Of a DNA stretch of 64,000 nucleotides, positions 10,775-23,694 are shown in pieces (within the stretch, counting starts at the first letter, position 1; each line of letters opens with the position of its first letter). The stretch is from Bullera alba (lineage: Eukaryota > Basidiomycota > Tremellomycetes > Tremellales > Bulleraceae). Location: the NCBI GenBank assembly GCA_001600095.1, contig BCIX01000002.1, positions 434,001 through 498,000 of the forward strand, written 5' to 3'. The notes below the pieces were generated by a model, which saw only the letters and a list, made by a program, of their open reading frames with translations, did not search any database and had not been told where the DNA came from. The position numbers and the translations under genes are program-made.

Positions 10775-11172
10775 GGGTATGCTAGATACTCAAGATGCAA
10801 GACTGATTAAAGGCCACTTTGGTGAGCTGCGAAGAGTCAAGAACACTATCGAAAGGATGTTTCACGGGTTGAACTTGGTTGGACTTTGAAAGTGGAGGAC
10901 GAAAGGACGAGGACGCGGCCTTGCCTTCCCAATGATTAATGAGACCACGGTCTTTAAGTCACGAAGCGGCGCTCGGTGAAGTGGTTGAGTATCGGCAGGT
11001 AGTTATACATACAGAGATCTGCTACAACAATGGGCAACGCACGAATCTCCTCTAGGTGGAGCGTGATAAAGCGTGATACAACCGAGCAGCTAGTCATGTT
11101 AATCTCCCTAGACGAGGTCGGTAATCGCTTCGATCCACCTCTGACGACACACAGGCCGTCGCAAGACCTCAA
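10775..11172. other. Intergenic region
   Basis: About 400 bases: promoter of the UCH37 gene on the minus strand and 3' flank of the ELL gene. No RNA gene or repeat was seen. Confidence 0.4.
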
Positions 11173-13388
11173 CTAGGCCGCCTCGCCAAACCACCTCCTG
11201 ATTCCTTCCAGCTCGTGATGCCATTTCTCCCATCTCGCCACCATTTTCTCCACCTCGCCCGGCTTGACACCCAACCTGGGCCCGCCCGAGCCTACCTCAC
11301 CCTCCTCCTGCTCCTCGTCCACCTCTGCTGCTCGGTGCAGCTTTGCCAGTTTCTTCGTCATCAATTGGTATGCCGGGTAGAGCTCTTCATACCTCTCTCT
11401 CAGGGCCTCCGGGTCTGGTACCTCTTGTCCTGTTGAGTCACCAATCTTCTTCTCGAGAGAACCGTTCAACGCGTGGCTTTGTGTGCTGGTCAAAGCCGGT
11501 GCTGCGTGGCCGTTCAACTTGAGCTCGGGAGGTGGTGCTTTTCTTTTCGTTATGGGTTTCAACCAGATATCCTCTCCTCCCTGGGACACCTTGGAGGCGG
11601 ATTCACCTGCCGGTGCCGACGGGAGCGAGATTGGCGATGGATCTTTCTTGCGACTGACAACAGCACGCTTGGGTGCCTCAGTCGACGACGAGGACGAGTC
11701 GGAGGAATAGTCTCGTTCCGGCGCCTTTGGCTTTGTCTTGTCACCCTTGACCTTGACTGGTAGGTTGACCTGATTCGATTTGAAACCGTCTTTGGTGGTT
11801 GGTTTCACCTCTCGCGTTCGACCGCGAGTGTGTTCCTGGCTCTGGCTTTGGCTCGACCTTGTTGACTCAGATCTCACCGACACCGCCGACGGCGAAGCTG
11901 CCCTCTTTCTAGCTCTGCCGTCCTCATTGATGGCCACGTCTTCATCGGCGGCTCGCTTCCTCTTCTTGAGGTCCTGGCTAGCTTTGTTGGCCAGAGGGGA
12001 GCCTTGACTCGCAGTCTCGTCTTTGGGTCGGAGCGGAGAGTCGACCTGCCCTGATCTAGAAAGAGGGGAACCATCCTGCGATCCAGGCTCTTTTCTGTTG
12101 GGCAAACTCGCAGCTCGCTTCTCGGCAGCGAATTTCGCCTTTTGTTTACTGATCAAACCGCCGCCGCCGGTGCTCGATGTCTTCTTCTTGTCTTTATCAA
12201 CCTTGACCTTTTCGGAGCGAGTTGTCCCGCTCTGTGCAGCTTTGGCCACTTTGGCGGGTCCCGTGCTGCTCGCACTGCTGATAGGTTTCGCGGAGTAGGC
12301 GGAGTGCGCGCTGGGCAAGGGGACAGGGACTGAAGCTGGTATCGACTGGGACTGCCCGTGATCCGATCCCGAGGAATGATTTGAAGCGCCATTCATGACT
12401 TCGTCCTCCTTTCGATCGAGATCGGCGCGCTCGTCGGCATCCGCTGGAAGGTCCATCTCGTCGAAAGCCTCTTTGGCGAGTTTGAGGATGAGCTGTTTCT
12501 CGGCATAGGTGTATTTCCAAGTACCAATCTTGACTTGGGCATATTTGTTGGGTTGTAGGGTATAGTCTCCAGAGCTAGTTTCTTTGCCGACCTATCCTAG
12601 AGTCAGCAGATTCCCAATTTTTTGGGTTATGAAGTAACTCACCACTCTGACCACGCGCATGACCTCGCTTTCGGACATGCCAACTCTCTTGATGATCTCG
12701 TGTACGGGAAGGGGGCCCAAAGCCAATAGCTGGATGACCCTAGTCTTGAGAGGAATGACTGGCGTGGTAGCACCATTTGCCGGATCTGACCCAGTGCCAG
12801 GAAAACTCGACGAGATGGGACTGCTCATCGACCTGCCCATCTTGCCGGCGTCACCCACGTGAGCGGGTATCGCTCGACCAGCAGCCTTTTTGCTACCACC
12901 GGAGGAACTGCTGCTGGTTCCATTGTTGACCCCATTGACCCTTTCTGCTCGGTGTTTGCGTTCGCGGTCGAACGCCTGGCTCTGGGCTCTCAGCTTATCT
13001 GCGGCCTTGTTTGTCGACACGGAGTTCAAGGGGAACGAGAGACGAGATGAGGCGATGGCAAATGGTTTCAGAGCGGGCTGAGAGGATGAAGAGGCAAAGG
13101 AGAGCTGGTGTATCTCGGACACCTGCCCGTTTTGCTGTTGGGTCAACGGGATGGGAGGCATTTCAGGCATGTGTAGGTTCTATACCAGGCCCTGTCAGTA
13201 TGACTTCCCACGACGCAGACACCAGCACTCACAGTTCCATCGCTGAATGAGATGGACAAGCCTTCGGTTCGCCCATCCTCCAATTGCTGCCATAGGTCTT
13301 CTGGGAATCTGACCAAGAAGGCCTGTTTGGCTGGTTTGCTGGATTCCCCCGCGGAGATGGGAACCGACGCGTACTTGGACATCGACAT
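11173..13388 (-). CDS. RNA polymerase II elongation factor ELL-like
   Basis: Three inferred exons (13233-13388, 12643-13179, 11173-12591) join to exactly 704 codons (703 aa). An N-terminal ELL domain shows QAFLVRFPEDLWQQL, then the winged-helix-like TRVIQLLALGPLPVHEII and GDYTLQPNKYAQIKVGTWKY. A long Ser/Lys/Pro-rich disordered region follows with KKRKRAADED-type basic patches, probably nuclear localisation signals. The C-terminal ~80 residues (ALRERYEELYPAYQLMTKKL ... EKWHHELEGIRRWF) resemble the occludin/ELL homology domain. ELL stimulates elongation by suppressing polymerase pausing as part of super-elongation-type complexes. An in-frame ATG at 13397 adds MTN; I use 13388. Fungal ELLs are poorly conserved, so the assignment rests on the paired N- and C-terminal domains. 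Confidence 0.8.
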
Positions 13389-14386
13389 GTTGGTCAATCA
13401 GAGCGCCGGATGATGCTTTGAGATTTATCACACGCCCTTAAAGGGCATAGACACCTCTCGTGCCACTGTTGGAGATTCGATGATTGGATTCGGCACTCTG
13501 CGAATGGTGGATATCGGAGGGATAGGGCAAATGATAGCGAGTGGATCACCGGCCCTTCGCGCGCTGTCTATGGGTAGCCCGCTGAGAGGCTGATGGTGAT
13601 GGAGGACTTTGGGTTCTGGCAGTGAACCGGGGAAGGGGCCCTTGAGATCTGGGTTTTACGGGCGGTTTATTATCTTGGCTACCAGAGGGAGAGATGTTCG
13701 GGGTGGTCCTTTGTCTCCGTGTCGATAACGCGCTAGGACGGCGAGGATCTCCAGGATCGACGCGATGATGATTTAGTGTGATGTTACAAGCAACAGTGAG
13801 AAGATAGAGTGCACTTGATGAGCGGTTATTGAGTCTCTGGGCAGAGGGGGGTTGTGAGCAACATTCGAGGTGATCTTGGACCTTGGTTAAGCTGGTTAAG
13901 GTTCAGCTGAGTTGGGCCTCGGGAGGAGGTACGAGGTCCCGGCTCCGAGGCGGCGCGGTGCAATCTTATCCGCCGTATCGTAATCAGGCGGTCGATGCCG
14001 ACTTTGTAGCGTTATTACGATATTACGAAAGCTTCAGTGACTAATCGTAATGAGCCCCCATCATTACAATGTCGGATGTAATCCATATCTCGCATTACAC
14101 TTCTGACAATCAGCCGTGATCCAAGTCGACTGCATTACGATTGCGAGCTTCAGTACGAGTATTCTGGGCAACATGAATTGTAGCCAGCTGTGACATGTGA
14201 CGTACGAGTACGAGCTCGTGAGATCTAGTTGTATTGGCGTGAGAACCTGCTCATGACACCGTTCGCAGATCTTTGGGCACTGGCTACATGCAAGACGACC
14301 TATACTGACTGCTACTGTAGTTCCGAATCCAATAAGAAGTGTATGAAGTGTATTGTAGACACCATTTACAGCTTCGCTGAGCCGGT
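13389..14386. promoter_or_regulatory. 1-kb intergenic region with clustered ATTACGA motifs
   Basis: Upstream region of the ELL gene and downstream flank of the glutaredoxin gene. No coding evidence. Between about 13975 and 14140 the hexamer TTACGA/TCGTAA recurs five times: near 13977 and 14045 in TCGTAA orientation, and near 14013, 14022 and 14132 in TTACGA orientation, usually as ATTACGA. Variants ATTACA/TGTAAT lie between. The cluster resembles bZIP (Yap-type) half sites but the function is unknown. Confidence 0.35.
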
Positions 14387-15049
14387 TCAAGCTCCAGAGA
14401 TGAGCTTCTTCAGCTGGGGCTTGGCCACCTTCTGGAGATCGGAGCAACCGCCGATGAACTTCTGTCGGATGTAGACGTGTGGGACGGTTCCCTGGCCGTT
14501 CAACTGCTTGAGGTAGGCCTGAATCTCGGCTGTCGCAGTAAATGTCAGCACAGTCTCAAGGAGTGGCCACTGCTAAGATACTCACATCCGTCATCCCGCT
14601 GGTCGAGCCTGATGATACTGTCAGTCCAGGAACCGCAAGGTGTCTAGCATCGTGAGCACTTACTCGAGGATTGTGGCATCAGACGTCTCGGACGAGATGA
14701 TCTGCTTAGCGGTCTTGCAGTACTATGGCTTAGTCAGCAAGCCATTCGATCCCGATGTGACGAGGTGTTGTTCAATCGGCACTGCTCTTCCTTCCGGAGG
14801 CGATGGCAAGGGCAACGGATGGACTGTTTGACTCACTGGGCAGTACGACTTGGAGAAGACGACAACGTCGTTCTGCGCGATGGTCGAGTCGACCAGTTCC
14901 TTAGCGGAGCTCATTGCGGCTGGCGAAGAGGAAGAGAATGAGGCACCCAGTTTGAACGATGTATTGAAGGCCACGGAGGTGGTTCTGTGCGCGAATTGGA
15001 CTTTGGTCGAGTTGATGACAAGAGGAGATAGTCTTCGCAATGCAGCCAT
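14387..15049 (-). CDS. Dithiol glutaredoxin, mitochondrial/cytosolic
   Basis: Glutathione-dependent thiol-disulfide oxidoreductase. Exon 1 is 14837-15049 and ends exactly within the active site, SKSYCP|YCKTAK, giving the CPYC motif of classical dithiol glutaredoxins. Later exons supply ILELDQRDDGSEIQAYL, the cis-Pro TVPHVYI and the glutathione-binding GGCSDL; the protein ends LKKLISGA (145 aa). Residues 1-40 (MAALRRLSPLVINSTKVQ...) are Arg/Ser/Thr-rich without acids, a mitochondrial presequence. A second in-frame ATG at codon 46 (14912-14914; MSSAKELVDS) would give a 100-residue protein, the normal cytosolic glutaredoxin size. The first ATG has T at -3 and the second has G at -3, so leaky scanning is plausible, as known for yeast Grx2. 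Confidence 0.93.
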
Positions 15050-15205
15050 TTAAGAGAGAGGAGGTAGAAGTCGGATACGTGTGGAGCTGGCTTATATACC
15101 AAACCTGATTCTATACCTGGATCAAGCTCGCACGTAAGCAAGGGCCCGTCACTCGTAATGGCGGAAATGGAAATTGTTTGAATTTGACCCGGCTTTTGCG
15201 GAATG

Positions 15206-15229
15206 ATGACGTGACTGGAGAGTGAGTCA
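15206..15229 (-). promoter_or_regulatory. bZIP-type sites upstream of the glutaredoxin gene
   Basis: TGACGTGA (about 15207) and TGAGTCA (15223-15229) lie 160-180 bases upstream of the glutaredoxin start. TGAGTCA is the AP-1/Gcn4/Yap-class recognition sequence, and TGACGTGA is CRE-like. Stress control by a bZIP factor is an inference from position and motif only. Confidence 0.4.
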
Positions 15230-15402
15230 CCAATCCACCAGAGCATGTAGCGCTGTTTTGCTGTAGCCAAAGGGATGCTCGACATGCCGACACATATCAG
15301 GTTGACACCATGCGTGTGTATTGTAGCAGATGCATTCTGTACTGTCTATTACTGATGCTATGGCTCTATATGCACAGGTTGTCAAAGACTCCAGACAGCT
15401 AC

Positions 15403-16763
15403 CTAGACACCCACACGACAGTTGTCGAGCGCAAATATCAAGATATCCTCCGCACCCTTCTTCTCCAACTGATCCATAGTCTCGGCAACCCTCTTTCGCT
15501 CTACCATCGCGCTGACAGCGACCCAACCCTCTTCATCCAATGGACTGACGGTAGCAGCCCGCCTACCAGGAGTAATCTTGAGCGCTTCCTCGAGCTTGAC
15601 CCGCTCAATGTTATACGAGGCGTAGACAAATTTCTTGGAAGCCAGGACACCGGCGAATCGCGATTTCAGCAGGGGGATCAAGGCGGCAAGCTCGGGTGTG
15701 ACTGTCGAGTGGGGCACCTTTGATGTGATGAGGACGGACTCCGAGGTCATCAAGGTGTGAATGGCGTGAAGACCAGCGGCCCGCATCGTGTCACCGGATT
15801 CTAGAGCAGATGTCAGTTCTAGCTGTGTCACCTTGAGCTCGATAGGCGTCACGTACCGACAAGATCAACTAGAGGACAGACAGTCAGCTATTGGCCCTTG
15901 ACACGATAAGTGCCAGCCCAGCCAGGCAGACTCACCGATACCATCCGCCATGCCCAAGGCACAGGCAGCCTCCACACTTCCACCGACATACTCGACTTTG
16001 GTCTTCTTACCGCCGACCTCCTGGTCCACTTTGTTGAACAGCTCCTGAGCGAGGACCTCAAAGCTCGTAGCGATCCGGCCACCACTCAATTGCTGAACAC
16101 TCTGGATCGATCCAGATACCGGGACCTGAACCTGTAGCGAACATTTGCCGAAGCCAAGTGGAAGTAGCTCCTCGATATCGCCAGCGTGAGTCGACTCGGC
16201 TATTGTGTCTTGACCTGTGATACCAAGTGCGACGGAACCCAAAGCGACGAAACGAGGGATATCGGCCGCGGGGAGGAAGACGCTGTTCGAACGACGAGCG
16301 GGTCAAGCAGGCCAGATTCGTAGTAAGGGTAAGGGAAATGTGAGAAGATGCAACAATGATCAGGGTACTTTCCTTGAGATCCGGAAGGCACTTACAGTGC
16401 TATTGGGTGGTTCTGCACCAGCGCAACATCCAGTCTGTGAGCACGGTTGTATTTGATGTCGGCACCTATAGGTCGGGATGTTCAGCTCATCCAATACCCG
16501 GACAGGGACGGGAGTGACCTACCCGCAAGCAATTCCAGTGTCTTCTCCATCAGTCTACCCTTCTTGGGAATAGCGAACAACAGCCTGTCTTTCAAGCTGT
16601 CTACCAATAACGACATTGCGCTCTCGGCACCGAACCTCGACTTTTCAGCTTGACCAGACGACAGGGATTTGGGTGGAGCCGGCAGATGGATCGAGCTGTC
16701 CATAGATCCGGTGACGGGCGTAGGCGGTTCTGGCGTTGAGCCATTCGCTGCTGTGGAAGCCAT
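15403..16763 (-). CDS. HIS1: ATP phosphoribosyltransferase (histidine biosynthesis step 1)
   Basis: Condenses ATP with PRPP to phosphoribosyl-ATP, the committed and histidine-inhibited step of histidine synthesis. The start at 16763 gives MASTAANGS. A ~50-residue Ser/Pro-rich head is followed by LLFAIPKKGRLMEKTLELLAG, the DIKYNRAHRLDVALVQNHPI segment, GSVALGITGQD, KVEYVGGSVEAACALGMADGI, and the PRPP-binding loop ESGDTMRAAGL. The ~75-residue C-terminal regulatory domain (ITPGRRAATVSPLDEEGWVAV ... ILIFALDNCRV) marks the long, allosterically regulated form. Several short introns interrupt it. Divergently transcribed from the SH3 gene with 830 bases between the starts. No clear Gcn4 site was seen in that interval. 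Confidence 0.95.
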
Positions 16764-17593
16764 CTTCAATCTGCAATGACCGATTTGTTGAGCGTTGTAG
16801 GACGAACGTGCGGTTCTTGGCGTTGACGTTTGGGTTGATAGACTTTGGGCCTCAGATATGGGCCGGTCTTCTTGTGTTCGATTTTAGGACCGAAGACAGA
16901 TGAATCCGTTGATGAGCAAGTCCTATACGGTCTAGCGGCTTCTGACAGACGAGGTTGCGATGAGGTTGAGTGAGGTATGATTTGTTGTTGAGTTCAGAAA
17001 GCACGGTCCGTTGTCGGATTAGACATTTTTGGGTTGCTACTCGAACTCAGGCACGAGATAATAGGATTGGGGGCATCTTTCCCGTTAGGCTTGAGGATCC
17101 TATTCCTCGGCCATCTCAGCGGGGACCCCGGATTCTTGCTTGTGTAGGGCCGCTTTGGCCCTTTTGTGTTTTAGCACGTCCTCAAACGCGTGCTAGAAAT
17201 ACCAACAGCCCTCGAGGTATGCTACTTACCAAAGACTCACTCGACATCCTCGACAACAGATCCTGTCAGCTCAGCGTACGCCTTGGAGCGACTCCACACC
17301 GTGATACTCGCTTCCGCCCTTTCTTCACATCGACTCGAACCCGGATCAAGAGAAAAACAAAGTACAGCGAACCCAAAGGCAACCTCACTCGAATACCCTT
17401 CAAAAGACCATCACCGCGTCTGGACTCTCTGCGGGGCAAAGGAGGCTTCGAATTGACTGGCCAGTAGAGGTGAGTACCTCGGTAGCTCAAGAAGCTCAGG
17501 CTCTGACATCCAGTAGCTCGGTCTACAACGTACGACTCCCTCAACCCATCCCCCCGACCGTCCAAGCGTACTCGCTTAATTCACACTTGCAAC
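16764..17593. promoter_or_regulatory. Divergent promoter region HIS1 / SH3 gene
   Basis: About 830 bases between two divergent starts. No coding frame is supported. A possible 5'-UTR intron-like segment (GTGAGT near 17470) precedes the SH3 gene start. No regulatory motif stands out. Confidence 0.35.
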
Positions 17594-19570
17594 ATGAGTG
17601 ATGGTAGCGCACAGGTCGGTCAGGGCGCCCCGCCTCCAAAATCATCCTCACACGTCTCCGGAGCGCCAGATCCTTCTTGTGAGTGTCTATCGCCCGTTCA
17701 CTCAACTTGGTTCTGGTCTCCAATCTATTCGACCTACGCTGACCACTTGAAACACTTAGCCATCTTACCCCTGTCACCAAAGTCGAGCCCGGTCAAAAGT
17801 CTAGACGCGAGTACTGCCACCACACATTCTACCTCAGAGCCCACCTTGCATCCTGTCCTCTCGGAAAACACTATCGACAATTGTGAACATCATGGTGGTG
17901 CTGCATCGACTGAGCCCCCGGCAACCGGCTTACCGCTTGGATCTTCCTTGTCCTCCTCGCAATCAGCATCTTCGTCCTCGGCCATACCTCTTCACGCACC
18001 CGTTGCCACTAAGCCTCGCTCCAACTCGCAGCTGCACTCGACTCGACCTGCACCACCGTCTCCTGCACCGTCACGTCCTGGCTCGAGACCCGGCTCTCAG
18101 ATCCTCTCACCGGGCTTGCTGACCGGAACCACCGGAACCTTCCCGTCGTCCCCCTCCTCGTCGCGGGATCGTGCGGGCTCTACCTCTTCGTCCAGAGGAG
18201 CTAGTACTCTCGGTATGGGACGAAGAGTGAGCAACTCGTCAGCCTCGGGTCGTGCTGTTTCCAAATCCAGACCAAAGTCGGCTCTTGGAGCATCGTCATT
18301 CTTGCCTCAAGGAGATGGAGCCAGTGACAGCGAAACGCAGACTGGAGCGAGTACCCCGACTCACCTCAACTCATCCTCTGCGTTGTCCGGCATCGTAGGC
18401 GGTAGTGGAAGCAGCAATGCCGAGTCATCTTTGGTCTCGGAATCGATCCCCGAACATGGTGTTCCTGTCATTCAAAGTCGATCGCCCAACATTGCACCGA
18501 GCTCTCCGATGATCAGCGAAGATCACCGATCATCTGCATCCGGCAAAGCGTCCCCCTCGGTCGAATCAAAGCCGAAAAGACAGGAAGTCATCATCCGCGA
18601 CTTCGCATTCCCCAAAACAGACCCTCGCTTCGAGGGACCTGGCCTACCGCTTTCCGCTCCAACACCTACAGAGGAGCCAAGTTCGTCGTCGTCCCGACGA
18701 AACTCGCGATGGGGCAATTTCAGCCTGGGTGACGGCTCCGATAATGGCACTGGAGCCAGCAGCGGTGGTTTCGGCAGGAAACTCAGCGGAAGCGGATGGA
18801 GTGGATTTGGAATGCTGTCTTGGAAAGGGTTGATGGGCAGGTCTTCCAGACGACCATCTCAAAGCGTTGACGATCACGCGATTGGAGACGATGATGATGA
18901 CGATTACCCGATCAACATTGCGCCCGACCACGACGAGGACGACTATGCGTTCTCCGACTCTGAGACGCCATCAACTACTTCCCAACAAGGCGATTCGCAC
19001 CAACATCTCTTCCAGATCAGTGGCGTTGATTCCGAAGCGGACGAAGGCGAAGAGCCCTTTGGGATATACAGGGCAATGTACCCCTTTGACGCGGTTGGCG
19101 AGCATGAGATAGGGCTTGAAGAAGGAGATTTGCTCGAGGTGCGAGGCAGGGGCGGTGGACAAGGATGGGTCGTTGCCGTGAGGAGGACTTTGGATCCAGA
19201 GGGCAAGTTGGTGAGATTGCGCAAGAACAGCGAGGGGGAGAGTGAGGAAAAGGAAGGATTGGTGCCAGAAAGTTATCTCGAGAGAGTGGATTCACTCTCT
19301 GCCACCGAGGAAGGAAGGCCAACTTCGACTGCGTCAGCATCGCCTTTGACCAACCCGACAACAGCGGGAGGAACGACTTCACACTCGTCTTCTGGAGTAT
19401 TGGATGTTATACCCGAATCGACCAGTACGAACCAGCTTGAACCGCTATCCGGAGGCTTCAAAACCTCGGGTCAAACGACGCAAGCCGAGCCAATCGCTCA
19501 GAAGACGGATGAGCCAGAGCTAATGAACTCTTCGGAGGAGGCGGGCTTCGAGAAAGAGGCGGCGACGTAG
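17594..19570 (+). CDS. SH3-domain adaptor, Nbp2/Skb5-like
   Basis: The start MSDGSAQVG is followed after about 28 codons by an 81-base intron (17679-17759; GTGAGT...TTAG). The intron is a multiple of three and free of stops, so the frame also reads through it. The spliced product is about 631 aa. Residues to ~400 are Ser/Pro/Thr-rich and disordered, with a conserved-looking VIIRDFAFPKTDPRF motif and an acidic run. One SH3 domain follows at ~465-550: YRAMYPFDAVGEHEIGLEEG, GQGWVVAVRR, EGLVPESYLERV. The ALYPF-like start, GW and VPxxY residues are present. The RDFAFP plus SH3 layout resembles Nbp2/Skb5, adaptors that recruit phosphatases or kinases in HOG and cell-integrity signalling; that function is inferred. 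A low-complexity tail follows. Confidence 0.75.
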   Translation: MSDGSAQVGQGAPPPKSSSHVSGAPDPSCECLSPVHSTWFWSPIYSTYADHLKHLAILPLSPKSSPVKSLDASTATTHSTSEPTLHPVLSENTIDNCEHHGGAASTEPPATGLPLGSSLSSSQSASSSSAIPLHAPVATKPRSNSQLHSTRPAPPSPAPSRPGSRPGSQILSPGLLTGTTGTFPSSPSSSRDRAGSTSSSRGASTLGMGRRVSNSSASGRAVSKSRPKSALGASSFLPQGDGASDSETQTGASTPTHLNSSSALSGIVGGSGSSNAESSLVSESIPEHGVPVIQSRSPNIAPSSPMISEDHRSSASGKASPSVESKPKRQEVIIRDFAFPKTDPRFEGPGLPLSAPTPTEEPSSSSSRRNSRWGNFSLGDGSDNGTGASSGGFGRKLSGSGWSGFGMLSWKGLMGRSSRRPSQSVDDHAIGDDDDDDYPINIAPDHDEDDYAFSDSETPSTTSQQGDSHQHLFQISGVDSEADEGEEPFGIYRAMYPFDAVGEHEIGLEEGDLLEVRGRGGGQGWVVAVRRTLDPEGKLVRLRKNSEGESEEKEGLVPESYLERVDSLSATEEGRPTSTASASPLTNPTTAGGTTSHSSSGVLDVIPESTSTNQLEPLSGGFKTSGQTTQAEPIAQKTDEPELMNSSEEAGFEKEAAT

Positions 19571-19936
19571 ATGACGAAGACGAGAAGATAGGCGAGGTCG
19601 GGCCCCCAGGAGAACGACTTGGAATGTTGGCCTCACGAACATGTTGACGAGGGAGTATTGGTAGCAAGCTAAGTCCCGTCATCATCATGATTCAGTACAG
19701 TCCCTCTGTCAGAGTGGACAGTTGACCTCATGTCATAAGCAGTCGACATCAGCATTGTGATAGATCGAATGATGTTTTCGAGCCCAAACATGGAATGTAT
19801 CGCATTGACACCCCTTCCTTGCTCAGCTCGCGAGATCGATCCATTCGTCTGCATGCGAAGATACCGATTTTACCCTATGCACCAAGCTTTACACTATGCA
19901 ACTCCTCCCTGGCTCTCTTCATCTCAGTTTGTATAC
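19571..19936. other. Convergent intergenic region
   Basis: About 365 bases between the stops of two convergent genes. It must hold both 3' UTRs. No hairpin or gene was seen. Confidence 0.4.
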
Positions 19937-22189
<2,253 letters not shown>

Positions 22190-22661
22190 GTTAGAAGTGG
22201 GGATCTGAAGTGTGTTTCGCTGAAATTGGGTCGAAGAGGGAAAGCTTCACAGGTTTTGATATGGATCTCGTGATCTAATCTCCGGTGATGAGCTGTCCTT
22301 CACGCTGTACGCTGTATGCGATCGTACGTTGAGTGGATCTCGAGGTAATAGTAGAAGATGAGAAATGGGACTTTGGCTTTGGAATGTACGGAACGGAAGC
22401 TGGCTTTCGGCAAACTCGCACCAGCTTTTTACGGCTACGGCCTACGCGCATACGCTGGGTGGCAAATTCACGGACGGACCAGCTGTCAACTATCGGAAGA
22501 TGTGCAAAGGTCATGGCGACGTGCCCGCTGCCCGAGCCCGCTGGGTAGTTACGGGTCATAGTACACAGATGCATGAGGTGGGACGGATACGTCTCCTGCT
22601 ATGCAGCCCAGAGAGCCCTTTTTGGTGTATAGTAATAGTACAAGTGGAGAATGTATGTGGT
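22190..22661. other. Intergenic region
   Basis: About 470 bases: promoter of LPD1 and 3' flank of MAGO, both on the minus strand. The overlapping plus-strand ORFs have no family features. Confidence 0.4.
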
Positions 22662-23694
22662 CTACTGTTGGACTGGCAAGATGAGTCAGCGGGAGGTCTC
22701 TGTCGACTCGGACTAGTAGTGACACTCACTTGGCTTGATCTTGAAGTGCAGCGTTATCAACGAGAAGATGAAGCACTACAACGTGTTAGGTACGCTTTGG
22801 ACAGTGAGAGGAGAGCCTTTTCACCCACCTTCAGATCTTGGACCAGATAGTAGAACACTCTCAGACCCTCGGCATCCGCGCTCTCGTTGACATCTGCTAG
22901 CGAACCGATCTTGGCAGTCTACATAAAGGGTCAGCTTATCCACTGCGATGACGTTTTGAGCTGACGAACCTCGAACGAGATGTGCTCCTTGTCCACTCTA
23001 ACTTCCAGCTCCTGTCTACCCACAATGTTCTTCTTTGGCCACGAAACGTCGTCTTCTCTGCAGGTTATATTATCAGCACCTTCTTCTATGTCTCTTCCAG
23101 TCCAGATCTCCTTTCAATGCCGTCCAAACGACGAAGCGGCCCCGTCGAGTGACACGATAGCTGCCGGTTTACCAACTTCGTTATTTCACTCTCCCTAATG
23201 ATCCTCTTGAGCTCCTCGGCAACAGCGGGCGAGACGAACACTGTGGATGCAACGATCAGCACCTCGCTCCGCCAACCCTTCCTGCCCAGACTCCTACGCA
23301 CTCTCTTTCCTGATCAGCGAGTCGTTTCGGTAATTCGAGTTGTTGGCGTATCTGATTCGGCCTACACCCAGAATCTGGTCAGCTAGGACGCTTGACATAC
23401 CATAGCTGATCTCACCATGCGAGTACTCGAACTCCAAGAACTCGTGTCCGTGCATACCCTGGTGACCTGTGCTAAAGCAACGATCAGTTCCTGTCCTGGC
23501 AGTCACTTGAGCTGCTTCCGCCGCCCGTCGACCATGCTTCGTTGACCTTGTCCATAAGATCTGATATTATATCACTCACTAGTACCTATACAGATGGTAA
23601 TTAGCTCACTTGCACCCGTACAGCAGATCAAGAGAAGGTATAGTCTTCCCACTCACCTCAGGTAGAACGGGTCGTTACTAAGGTCGGTAGTCAT
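22662..23694 (-). CDS. MAGO: Mago nashi, exon junction complex core protein
   Basis: Core exon junction complex subunit that pairs with Y14 and locks eIF4A3 on spliced mRNA in the nucleus. The family is nearly invariant, so the ~154-residue protein can be reconstructed across about nine small exons. Landmarks: [124 protein letters not shown] followed by QQ. Two structural oddities. Conserved RYY depends on a 6-nt exon at 23580-23585, and ITKEDD requires a weak GTTGGT donor. The last coding exon carries only IQQ and the stop. Divergent from the TMEM19-like gene (373 bases between starts). Confidence 0.95.
23580..23585 (-). other. MAGO: 6-nt microexon of MAGO
   Basis: On the minus strand the sequence reads acceptor CTGTATAG, then GTACTA, then donor GTGAGTGA. 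Exon 1 ends CTG AG and the next long exon starts C ACA GGT CAC after a TTTAG acceptor. Inserting GTACTA gives CTG AGG TAC TAC ACA, that is L-R-Y-Y-T, matching the invariant FYLRYY(V/T)GH of Mago. Omitting it gives L-S-T-G and loses RYY. Confidence 0.85.
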
